Positions 6,857 to 12,478 of a stretch of DNA of 15,245 bases are shown here, piece after piece; within the stretch, counting starts at the first letter, position 1; the number at the start of each line of letters is the position of its first letter. Both the position numbers and the translations under genes were made by a program. A model generated the notes under the pieces. The model saw only the letters and a program-made list of their open reading frames with translations, was not told the origin of the DNA and did no database searches. Source of the DNA: Acidimicrobiaceae bacterium (lineage in GTDB: Bacteria; Actinomycetota; Acidimicrobiia; Acidimicrobiales; UBA8190); the NCBI GenBank assembly GCA_003131945.1, contig PKWD01000045.1, forward strand, positions 20,651-35,895, written 5' to 3'.

Positions 6857-7754
6857 CCGCCATCAAGATGAAGAGGGCCGAAAGGTACGTGATGGAAAAG
6901 TGGAACAGTCGCATCGCTTCGGCGACATTGGCCTTGTCCACTCGAGCGTGTCGATACAGACGCAGCGCGTAGAACGTAAACATACCTCCGAGCACGGTCG
7001 CCGACACGGCGTAGATCCATCCCAGGTGCGCGCTGGGCCCGATCAGCAACGTCAGCGCCCACATCACGACTGAATAGATAAGTATCTCGAGCGTGGTGCG
7101 ACGAAGCGACGCCACCACCGGCAACATCGGCACGTGGGCGGCCTGGTAGTCGTCACGGTAGCGAACGGCCAGCGCCCAAAAGTGCGGCGGAGTCCAGATG
7201 AAGATGACGAGGAACAACAACACCGGGGTCCAACCCAGTGAGTTGGTCACCGCCGCCCAGCCAATTAACACCGGCACCGCGCCCGCGGCTCCCCCGATGA
7301 CGATGTTCTGCTTGCTGCGGCGCTTCAGAATCATGGTGTATACCACCACGTAAAAAGCCGTCGCGGACAGCGCAAGCCAGGCCGAGAGTTGATTTACCCA
7401 GATAACGAGCACCGCGAAGGCCACGACCTCCAGGGCGAAAGCGAACAGTGCCGCCGAACGCGCGGACATGACGCCGGTCACCAATGGACGCTTCTTGGTT
7501 CGCTCCATGATGGCGTCGATGTCGCGGTCGATCACCATGTTGAAGGCGTTCGCGCCACCCGCGGCGAGCGTGCCACCGATCAACGTCGCGACGATCAGCC
7601 ACAGACGTGGGAAACCGTTGGCGGCGACAATCATCGTTGGCACCGTCGTCACCAAGAGCAGCTCAATGATGCGCGGCTTGGTCAGAGCCAGATAGCCCTT
7701 CAATACCTCGGCCGTCGAGTGCGGCGCGGTAGCGGAGACTGTCACAGAGGACAT
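6831..7754 (-). CDS. ctaB: Protohaem IX farnesyltransferase (haem O synthase)
   Basis: This 307-aa polytopic UbiA-family prenyltransferase adds a farnesyl group to haem B to make haem O. The first Asp-rich motif is NMVIDRDIDAIMERTKKRPL (Asn72, Asp76, Asp80), the second conserved segment is YRDDYQAAHVPML (199-211), and TPPHFWALA (188-196) is typical of CtaB. Around nine membrane helices are apparent. The frame is open further upstream to 8231, but the upstream part is a low-complexity antisense of ctaA. The ATG at 7754 starts MSSVTVSATAPHSTAEVLKG YLALTKPR, the normal N-terminus. The gene is divergent from ctaA, 33 bases apart, and is followed by the overlapping thioredoxin-like gene. Product and neighbour together complete haem A synthesis. 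Confidence 0.95.
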   Translation of the reverse strand: MSSVTVSATAPHSTAEVLKGYLALTKPRIIELLLVTTVPTMIVAANGFPRLWLIVATLIGGTLAAGGANAFNMVIDRDIDAIMERTKKRPLVTGVMSARSAALFAFALEVVAFAVLVIWVNQLSAWLALSATAFYVVVYTMILKRRSKQNIVIGGAAGAVPVLIGWAAVTNSLGWTPVLLFLVIFIWTPPHFWALAVRYRDDYQAAHVPMLPVVASLRRTTLEILIYSVVMWALTLLIGPSAHLGWIYAVSATVLGGMFTFYALRLYRHARVDKANVAEAMRLFHFSITYLSALFILMAVDVLVRHH

Positions 7755-7781
7755 CCTAGGAGTCGCCCAATTACCTAGGCT
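7755..7781. promoter_or_regulatory. ctaB-ctaA divergent control region with paired CCTAGG and a ctaA -10 box
   Basis: Only 33 bases separate the two start codons. CCTAGG palindromes lie at 7755-7760 and 7775-7780, 20 bp apart, that is about two helical turns. TAGGCT at 7776-7781 lies 6 bases before the ctaA GTG, which gives a leaderless start identical in hexamer and spacing to serS. The paired palindromes could be a shared operator for both genes. A third intergenic CCTAGG is at 11428-11433. Confidence 0.4.
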
Positions 7782-7787
7782 GGGTCG

Positions 7788-8720
7788 GTGCCTTCCATGA
7801 CGCGACGTCGCGTGAGCGGTCCAGTCTTTCGGTGGTTCGCCCTCGCCACGTTCCTGTCGATGATCGTCATTGTCCTCACGGGCGCGGCCGTTCGCCTGAG
7901 CGGCTCGGGATTGGGATGTCCGGACTGGCCGACGTGCTTTCACGACCGACTCACCGGATCGTGGAGTCTTCATCCCCTGATCGAATACGGCAACCGGATG
8001 GTCACCATTATCCTCGTGGTGCTCGTCGGGGTCACGTTTGTCGCCGCACTGATACGAGAGCGGCGGCGCGGCGACTTGGTCGCGTTGTCGGGGGCCCTGG
8101 TCCTCGGCGTGGTCGCCGACGCGGTGCTGGGCGCCTTTGTGGTGTACTCCAAACTCAATCCCTACCTGGTGTCGCTTCATATGCTGCTCAGTCTCGCGAT
8201 GGTGGCGATTGGCGCGACGCTCTATCACCACTCGAAGTACGTCTACGGCGCGGATGCGCGCGCCGACGTGCGCGATCCCTACTTTCGCGTCGTCGCACGG
8301 TCGTTGTGGATCCCCTTTTTCGTACTGGTACTAACCGGCACCGCGACGACGGGCTCGGGTCCGCACGCCGGTGCCTCCCAAGGCCAACTCGTCGCCAAGC
8401 GACTGCCGTTCGCACTCTCGTCGGCTGCGTGGGTTCACTCGCTGGCGGCGGTGCTCTTCATCGGGTTGATCACCGGCGTGCTCGTCGCGATCTGGAGGAG
8501 TGCCGCGCCCACGGCGCTCAAACTTGGCGTTCGCCGACTGGTGTACATCTCACTGGTGCAAGCGGCCATTGGGGCGACTCAGTACCTCACGCACCTGCCC
8601 GCCTGGCTCGTGGAGCTGCACGTCGCCGGGGCCATCGCGCTCACCATCGGCGTCACTCAGTTCAATCTCAAGCAAATCGCCCGCGACCGCGAACCCGGGA
8701 CAAAACGCCCCGTCTCGTGA
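7788..8720 (+). CDS. ctaA: Haem A synthase (COX15/CtaA family)
   Basis: This 310-aa membrane protein oxidises the C8 methyl of haem O to the formyl group of haem A. Eight helices fit the duplicated four-helix-bundle plan of the family. Visible residues are His62 and Glu66 in LHPLIEYGNR, His131, His217 and His278, which correspond to the paired haem-ligand histidines, and the Cys pair Cys44/Cys50 in GSGLGCPDWPTC of the first extracytoplasmic loop. The matching second Cys pair seen in some CtaA proteins is absent. The GTG at 7788 lies 6 bases after a TAGGCT box; an ATG at 7797 is the alternative. It is divergent from ctaB, and together with ctaB it implies an aa3- or caa3-type oxidase encoded outside the window. 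Confidence 0.93.
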   Translation: MPSMTRRRVSGPVFRWFALATFLSMIVIVLTGAAVRLSGSGLGCPDWPTCFHDRLTGSWSLHPLIEYGNRMVTIILVVLVGVTFVAALIRERRRGDLVALSGALVLGVVADAVLGAFVVYSKLNPYLVSLHMLLSLAMVAIGATLYHHSKYVYGADARADVRDPYFRVVARSLWIPFFVLVLTGTATTGSGPHAGASQGQLVAKRLPFALSSAAWVHSLAAVLFIGLITGVLVAIWRSAAPTALKLGVRRLVYISLVQAAIGATQYLTHLPAWLVELHVAGAIALTIGVTQFNLKQIARDREPGTKRPVS

Positions 8721-8739
8721 TTCTCTGCACAAGGAACCA

Positions 8740-8778
8740 ATGTCCCTAACGGCGCCTACCGACAGTGTGCGAGACTGA
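8740..8778 (+). CDS. Possible 12-codon leader peptide
   Basis: ATG at 8740 is preceded by AAGGA with a 4-base gap and encodes MSLTAPTDSVRD before a TGA. It lies between ctaA and the cytochrome b cassette, 33 bases upstream of the first cassette gene. The ribosome-binding site is better than that of the gene which follows, so it could be a translated leader. A chance match is quite possible. Confidence 0.18.
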   Translation: MSLTAPTDSVRD

Positions 8779-8811
8779 CCCGGGGGAACCACCGAGCAAT
8801 GGATTACTAAC

Positions 8812-8991
8812 ATGGGCGCCTTCCTCTTCGCGACGCTATTTCCCCTCAACCGGCCCGACCACTATTTCCATTGGCACTTCCTGGAAATTAGTGCGGCCAA
8901 CGCAATCGTCATCGTGTTGATGGTCTTGACCTTCGTCGCGGCGCTCCTACTTCCCTTCCCCGGTCGGCGCCGTCGCAAGGAGAACCAGTGA
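8812..8991 (+). CDS. 59-aa single-helix membrane protein, first gene of the cytochrome b cassette
   Basis: This short ORF starts MGAFLFATLFPLNRPDHYFH, contains the His-rich segment DHYFHWHFLEISAAN (16-30), then a membrane helix (about 30-49) and a basic tail GRRRRKENQ. The positive-inside rule puts the tail in the cytoplasm. Its TGA overlaps the cytochrome b GTG in a GTGA junction, so the two are almost certainly co-translated. This coupling, together with the membrane helix, is the reason I call such a short ORF real. I do not recognise the family. It is probably a small accessory subunit of the complex encoded by the next two genes. His16-His22 could bind metal or haem, but that is speculation. 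Confidence 0.68.
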   Translation: MGAFLFATLFPLNRPDHYFHWHFLEISAANAIVIVLMVLTFVAALLLPFPGRRRRKENQ

Positions 8992-9650
8992 GCACCTCCG
9001 AAATCGACCGGCAGTGGACGACACGGCTTCGTCGAGGCGGCTTCGGCAAGTTGCCTCCGGAAAAGATGTTGCCCGACACACAGCCCAGCTACGTCTCGTC
9101 GTGGATCTACGTGTTCGGGGTGACGACGATCTCGGCATTGATCGTCGTGATCGCCACGGGCTGCATTCTGGCCATCTTCGGTCCCGAGTGGTGGCACATC
9201 TCGACGCTGGGCCACTTCGTGAACTCGCTGCATCTGTGGAGCGTGGAGATCTTCTTCTTCTCAATGGTTATCCACCTGTGGGGCAAGTACTTCATGGCCG
9301 CGTGGCGCGGTGGCCGGGCCATGACGTGGATTACCGGCATGGTCCTCTTCTTGATGTCAATCGTGACCGCGTTGACCGGTTACGTGTCCCAGACCAACTT
9401 TGACTCCCAGTGGATCTCGACACAAGCCAAGGACGCCGTTAACTCCAGTGGTGGCGGGGCCTTCTTCAATCTGCTCAATCCCGGTCAGATGCTGATGTGG
9501 CACATCGTGTTGATGCCGATCGTTCTCGTACTCCTGGTGGTCGCGCACGTCGTCATGGTTCGCGTCAAAGGCGTCGTGACACCGTTCGAAGACAGTCCGG
9601 CCCGACAGCCGCGCGAAGTCAATCCCGTCGCGCCCGGAGCGGAACAGTGA
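8988..9650 (+). CDS. Cytochrome b N-terminal-half protein (cytochrome b6-like, four helices)
   Basis: This 220-aa integral membrane dihaem cytochrome has four helices (about 38-63, 76-101, 113-133, 168-192). Haem ligands are His82 and His96 in the second helix (13 residues between) and His172 and His187 in the fourth (14 between). The 14-residue spacing in the last pair is that of cytochrome b6 rather than of mitochondrial cytochrome b. The usual PW motif after GY in the third-helix loop is replaced: the sequence reads LTGYVSQTNFDSQW. A GPEWWH string at 65-70 lies in the first loop and is not the PEWY motif of the Qo site. The gene overlaps both neighbours through GTGA junctions. It probably carries electrons across the membrane between a quinone pool and an unknown partner. 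No Rieske or cytochrome c gene is adjacent. Confidence 0.85.
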   Translation: MSTSEIDRQWTTRLRRGGFGKLPPEKMLPDTQPSYVSSWIYVFGVTTISALIVVIATGCILAIFGPEWWHISTLGHFVNSLHLWSVEIFFFSMVIHLWGKYFMAAWRGGRAMTWITGMVLFLMSIVTALTGYVSQTNFDSQWISTQAKDAVNSSGGGAFFNLLNPGQMLMWHIVLMPIVLVLLVVAHVVMVRVKGVVTPFEDSPARQPREVNPVAPGAEQ

Positions 9651-10606
9651 GCAAAAAGAACTTTCGCCCCGATGTCGACGCGCCCGAGTGGAAGGGCGGA
9701 CACACGCCCTACGACATCATCAAGGAGGGAACCATCGCCCTCGTGGTCGTCGGACTTTTGACCGTGCTGCTGGCCTTGTTCTTTGGTTCACCCGACGTAC
9801 CCGCAATCACCATCAAGAGCTGGTCCAACGCGGCGCCCGTCGACTTTGCCACGACCGCCCTGTCTGAACTCAACGGCACCTCACTGACGGCGTCGTACGG
9901 CGCGCCCTACAACGTGCAGTCCTCGAGCGCCAGCCAGGCTCTCGGCCCCTTGAAGCTCGAGTACTGGGTCGGCATTCACATTCCTATTAGCACGACCAAC
10001 GACTTCGTGGTCAATCCGCTCAAGGCGCTGCCCAATCAGCCGGTGCTCGATCAGAACCTGGCCATGTGGACCAAGGCCTCGATGAAAACGCGCGCCTCGT
10101 GGGTGGCTAACTACACCAAGGCGTCGAGCGACATGAAGTTCACCGGGGGACAGATCGTGGTCAACGCCACCAACGCCGGCCCGGTGCCCGTCATGATCAA
10201 CGACCTCACCGGGATGGCTCGCAGCGGCGCCCTCGATCAGGCGCTTATCACCGGCGACACCTTCTACTCAACCGACTACACCCAGAGCCTGCTGTTCATC
10301 TCGGACGGGAACTACCTGGGCGACGTGGCCACCAAGCAACATCTCCAGGGCGAGCAGTGGGGCGTGATGAACGAGACGGGCAGCTACCCGGGTTCGGCGT
10401 GGCTCTGGCTCTACACCTTTTGGTACCAGATTCCGCCATTCAACTCCAGTGGCAACGCCGACATCTTGGTGCTCGCGGTGATGATCATCTTGACGGCCGC
10501 ACTCACGCTCATGCCCTTCATTCCGGGACTTCGCTCGATTCCTCGCAAGAGCCGCATCTACCGACTCATCTGGCGCGAGCACTACCAGAACCTAGAAAAG
10601 ACCTAG
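9647..10606 (+). CDS. Cytochrome b-associated two-helix protein with large extracytoplasmic domain
   Basis: This 319-aa protein starts at the GTG at 9647, overlapping the cytochrome b stop codon; a longer frame from 9497 is a read-through inside cytochrome b and is rejected. It has a cytoplasmic N-terminus (FRPDVDAPEWKGGHTPYDII), helix 1 at about 29-47, an extracytoplasmic domain of about 200 residues (50-247) with no cysteine and no CXXCH, then YPGSAWLWLYTFWYQIPPF, helix 2 at about 272-291 and the tail PFIPGLRSIPRKSRIYRLIW. That tail and the preceding helix resemble the end of cytochrome b C-terminal halves (subunit IV), which suggests a remodelled C-terminal half whose middle was replaced by a new domain. 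The Qo-site PEWY motif is not present where it would be expected (about 248-252 reads PGSAW). I recall similar uncharacterised proteins next to cytochrome b halves in other actinobacteria, but cannot name a family. Confidence 0.7.
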   Translation: MSKKNFRPDVDAPEWKGGHTPYDIIKEGTIALVVVGLLTVLLALFFGSPDVPAITIKSWSNAAPVDFATTALSELNGTSLTASYGAPYNVQSSSASQALGPLKLEYWVGIHIPISTTNDFVVNPLKALPNQPVLDQNLAMWTKASMKTRASWVANYTKASSDMKFTGGQIVVNATNAGPVPVMINDLTGMARSGALDQALITGDTFYSTDYTQSLLFISDGNYLGDVATKQHLQGEQWGVMNETGSYPGSAWLWLYTFWYQIPPFNSSGNADILVLAVMIILTAALTLMPFIPGLRSIPRKSRIYRLIWREHYQNLEKT

Positions 10607-10625
10607 CCACATCGATGACGTGTGG
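10607..10625. terminator. Weak hairpin after the cytochrome b cassette
   Basis: CCACAT (10607-10612) and GTGTGG (10620-10625) can pair (five Watson-Crick pairs plus one T-G) around a 7-base loop immediately after the stop codon at 10606. No T-tract follows. It is at best a weak stop signal for the cassette, which converges on tRNA-Ala. Confidence 0.25.
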
Positions 10626-10652
10626 TGGGGCTGACGGGTCTAGCTACACATC

Positions 10653-10728
10653 TGGTGGAGACGATGGGGATCGAACCCACGACCTCAGGCTTGCAAAGCC
10701 CGCGCTCTACCAACTGAGCTACATCCCC
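10653..10728 (-). tRNA. tRNA-Ala (TGC anticodon)
   Basis: The minus strand reads GGGGATGTAGCTCAGTTGG as acceptor arm and D arm, anticodon stem-loop with CTTTGCAAG (anticodon TGC, + positions 10693-10695), and T arm GGGTTCGATCCCC. The acceptor strands GGGGATG and CGTCTCC pair with one G-T and one T-G. Base A73 is at 10656 and the CCA tail is encoded at 10653-10655. It decodes GCA/GCG/GCT alanine codons. A TACAAT -10 box sits 11 bases upstream. Confidence 0.97.
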
Positions 10729-10739
10729 GCGGGGAACTC

Positions 10740-10745
10740 ATTGTA
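10740..10745 (-). promoter_or_regulatory. -10 box of tRNA-Ala (TACAAT)
   Basis: TACAAT on the minus strand is a near-consensus -10 element 11 bases before the first base of tRNA-Ala. The same distance separates TAGATT from tRNA-Ile. No clear -35 hexamer is visible at 16-18 bases. Confidence 0.5.
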
Positions 10746-10766
10746 CCAAACGCGTCGTCACGGTAC

Positions 10767-10782
10767 CTCTCACTCGTGAGAG
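10767..10782. repeat. Perfect 16-bp palindrome CTCTCACTCGTGAGAG
   Basis: CTCTCAC (10767-10773) and GTGAGAG (10776-10782) are exact reverse complements separated by two bases. It spans the last codons and stop of the minus-strand membrane protein gene and lies about 22 bases upstream of the tRNA-Ala -10 box. As RNA it would form a 6-7 bp hairpin, but there is no T-tract. It could be a short mRNA 3' hairpin or an operator near the tRNA promoter. Confidence 0.4.
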
Positions 10783-11399
10783 CGTGACGTGATCACCCGC
10801 GACGACACGATCGAATCACCTCGAACACGCGGACCGACCCGCGCGACGATCAAGATCGCCAAGACCAAGTCCATCACGGCGACGCAGCCGGGAAAGAGCG
10901 CGCCGGCCGTGGTGAAGATCTTCAGGGTCAATAACGTGATGCCACAGTTCAAACTGCCCATAATGAACACCCGTGGCGACTCGGTACTCGGCACCAGCCA
11001 GGATTTGCGCACCGTCGGCAGCCCCGCGACCTGGTCGGCGCCGACGAAGGCGGCGAGCGCCACGGTGGGCTCGTGCACGAAAGCCCAAAAGGCCAGGCCG
11101 GCGAGCGAGACGAGCCCGCACACGACGTCGAACGCGCCGATCTTCCACACGCTGTGCGAGTTGCGAAACGACGCCAGCACCACCGCACACGGTCCCAGTC
11201 CGAGCATCAAGGTCATCAACGACGCCAAGCCGACGTGTTGTTGGATCTCGACGCCAAAGGCGAGCACGCCCTCTAAACCCCAGAGCGACCACGTCACTCG
11301 ATTCGGCGACGTCACGCCACGCCACGTGTCGCGCACGTAGCCGTACGCGCCAAAGGCGGCGAGCGCCAACGCGAGATAGATAAAGCGCGGGTCGATCAC
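10770..11399 (-). CDS. Seven-helix membrane protein, PQ-loop/SWEET-like
   Basis: This 209-aa integral membrane protein starts at the GTG at 11399. Seven hydrophobic segments are visible (about 5-21, 36-50, 58-77, 86-106, 112-127, 144-163, 168-188). Two segments look like internal repeats: YVRDTWRGVTSPNRVTWSLW (21-40) and the region 121-150, with GLPTVRKSW then STESPRVFIMGSLNCG. A short loop with Pro, a basic residue, then a Ser-Pro and a Trp/Phe helix repeated across a 3+1+3 helix protein fits the PQ-loop/SWEET fold, though the actual PQ dipeptide is absent. Substrate and role are unknown. The gene is divergent from the TesB-like gene with an 81-base gap and is followed by tRNA-Ala on the same strand. 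The call is structural only. Confidence 0.65.
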   Translation of the reverse strand: MIDPRFIYLALALAAFGAYGYVRDTWRGVTSPNRVTWSLWGLEGVLAFGVEIQQHVGLASLMTLMLGLGPCAVVLASFRNSHSVWKIGAFDVVCGLVSLAGLAFWAFVHEPTVALAAFVGADQVAGLPTVRKSWLVPSTESPRVFIMGSLNCGITLLTLKIFTTAGALFPGCVAVMDLVLAILIVARVGPRVRGDSIVSSRVITSRSHE

Positions 11400-11466
11400 G
11401 CCTCAAGTCTGCCCGGTGGCGAACTTTCCTAGGTCGTCATCGCGAGGTTCGACGCAGCCCTTCCAG

Positions 11467-11472
11467 TAGCCT
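11467..11472 (+). promoter_or_regulatory. -10 element of the TesB-like gene (TAGCCT)
   Basis: TAGCCT ends 8 bases before the GTG at 11481. No Shine-Dalgarno-like sequence intervenes, so the mRNA is probably leaderless. A CCTAGG palindrome lies at 11428-11433 in the same divergent intergenic region. Confidence 0.4.
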
Positions 11473-11480
11473 CATGCCTC

Positions 11481-12284
11481 GTGGACGTCAAAGAGTTCTT
11501 GGGAATAGAACGAGTGAGCGAGACCACGTGGCGCTTTCGAGTCACCGAGCGGCTGATGACCCCGGGAAAGTTTCTCTTCGGCGGTTGCGGTCTCGCCTCG
11601 GGCATCGTGGCCTTGGAAGAAGCCAGCGCACGGCCCACTATCTACGCCGCGGCGCACTACCTCTCCTTCGCGCCGCTCGGCGCCGAAGTGAACGTCGAGG
11701 TTGACCTCGCCGTCGTGGGCAATCGCGTGACGCAGGCTCGCGCCACCACCTACTGCGAAGAGCGTGAGGTGCTCACCGTGAACGCCGCCTTGGGCACCGG
11801 GGAACTGAACGCGCCGGTCCCGTGGCTCACCATGCCCGAGGTTCCCGCGCCCGAGGACTGCCCGCCGCGCGTGTTGACCCGTCAGTTTGACAACTCGATC
11901 TTCGATCACCTAGAAACGCGCATCGCCATCGGCCGATCCTTCACTGAACTGGACTCTACGTTGGGCTCGCCCGTGTCGGCCCTGTGGGCACGTGTCCCCA
12001 ATCACTTAGCGCCTTCGGCCGCCACCTTGGCGATCTTCGGCGATCTCGTTGCCGGAAGCGCCTCGCAACCATTGGGACGTCAGACCATGGGACACAGTCT
12101 CGACAACACCATCCGCGTCGCGACGCTCGAACCGACGGAGTGGGTGCTCATCGAGATTCACCTGCACGCACTCGCCGGCGGCTTCGCGCAGGGCATTGGT
12201 TATCTATGGAGTCGATCTGGCACGCTGCTGGGCACGGCCAGTCAGTCCATGAAGTCGAAGTTTTGGGAGACGTCGAGCACCTAA
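11481..12284 (+). CDS. Acyl-CoA thioesterase, TesB-like double-hotdog protein
   Basis: This 267-aa cytoplasmic protein starts at a GTG (VDVKEFLGIER). The N-terminal hotdog (about 10-110) has LMTPGKFLFGGCGLASGIVA and PTIYAAAHYLSFAPLGAEV. The C-terminal hotdog (about 150-260) has HSLDNTIRVA (205-214), EWVLIEIHLHALAGGFAQG and GTASQS. In E. coli TesB the catalytic network uses Asp, Thr and Gln; here Asp208 in SLDNT and Gln255 in ASQS match in position, and Thr210 may serve as the third residue. The family hydrolyses acyl-CoA esters with broad chain-length range; the substrate here is unknown. It is a single-gene unit between a divergent membrane protein and tRNA-Ile. It is shorter than E. coli TesB by about 20 residues. 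Confidence 0.78.
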   Translation: MDVKEFLGIERVSETTWRFRVTERLMTPGKFLFGGCGLASGIVALEEASARPTIYAAAHYLSFAPLGAEVNVEVDLAVVGNRVTQARATTYCEEREVLTVNAALGTGELNAPVPWLTMPEVPAPEDCPPRVLTRQFDNSIFDHLETRIAIGRSFTELDSTLGSPVSALWARVPNHLAPSAATLAIFGDLVAGSASQPLGRQTMGHSLDNTIRVATLEPTEWVLIEIHLHALAGGFAQGIGYLWSRSGTLLGTASQSMKSKFWETSST

Positions 12285-12303
12285 TGCGTTTCGTGCCCTG
12301 GTG

Positions 12304-12309
12304 TAGATT
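12304..12309 (+). promoter_or_regulatory. -10 box of tRNA-Ile (TAGATT)
   Basis: TAGATT ends 11 bases before the first base of tRNA-Ile, the same spacing as TACAAT before tRNA-Ala. No convincing -35 hexamer is visible; the region upstream is the 3' end of the thioesterase gene. Confidence 0.4.
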
Positions 12310-12320
12310 GGTACCCCTGC

Positions 12321-12397
12321 GGGGCTATAGCTCAGTCGGTTAGAGCGCGTCACTGATAATGACGAGGTCGTAAGTTCGATTCTTACTAGCCCCACCA
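12321..12397 (+). tRNA. tRNA-Ile (GAT anticodon)
   Basis: The acceptor stem is GGGGCTA with TAGCCCC. The D arm is GCTCAGTCGGTTAGAGC, the anticodon loop CTGATAA on a GTCA/TGAC stem (anticodon GAT at 12355-12357), and the T arm has GTAAG TTCGATT CTTAC. A73 is at 12394 and CCA is encoded at 12395-12397. It decodes ATC/ATT. Confidence 0.97.
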
Positions 12398-12442
12398 CGA
12401 GGTGACGTCGCGGTATGAAACAGCCCTCACGCTCCCCACACC

Positions 12443-12472
12443 TGGACAGAAGAGCGCCCGGTGCGATACCTT
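12443..12472 (+). promoter_or_regulatory. Promoter of the small 12479 gene, leaderless spacing
   Basis: TGGACA (12443-12448), an 18-base spacer and TACCTT (12467-12472) form a sigma70-type promoter, and the ATG at 12479 follows after 6 bases. This decides the start of the downstream gene, because a GTG at 12461 lies upstream of the -10 box. Confidence 0.5.
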
Positions 12473-12478
12473 ACGAAC

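Noticed and set aside
7755..8231. Upstream extension of the ctaB frame
   Set aside because: Low-complexity antisense of ctaA; haem O synthases begin close to the ATG at 7754.
9180..9197. GPEWWH in cytochrome b as a PEWY quinol-site motif
   Set aside because: It lies in the loop between the first and second helices, not in the ef loop where PEWY occurs, so the resemblance is coincidental.
9497..9646. Upstream extension of the two-helix protein
   Set aside because: Lies inside cytochrome b in another frame and is Arg-rich; the GTG at 9647 gives a GTGA overlap like the previous gene pair.
10816..11406. Minus-strand frame of 196 codons overlapping the membrane protein
   Set aside because: Arg-rich shadow without membrane segments, in a different frame from the seven-helix protein.
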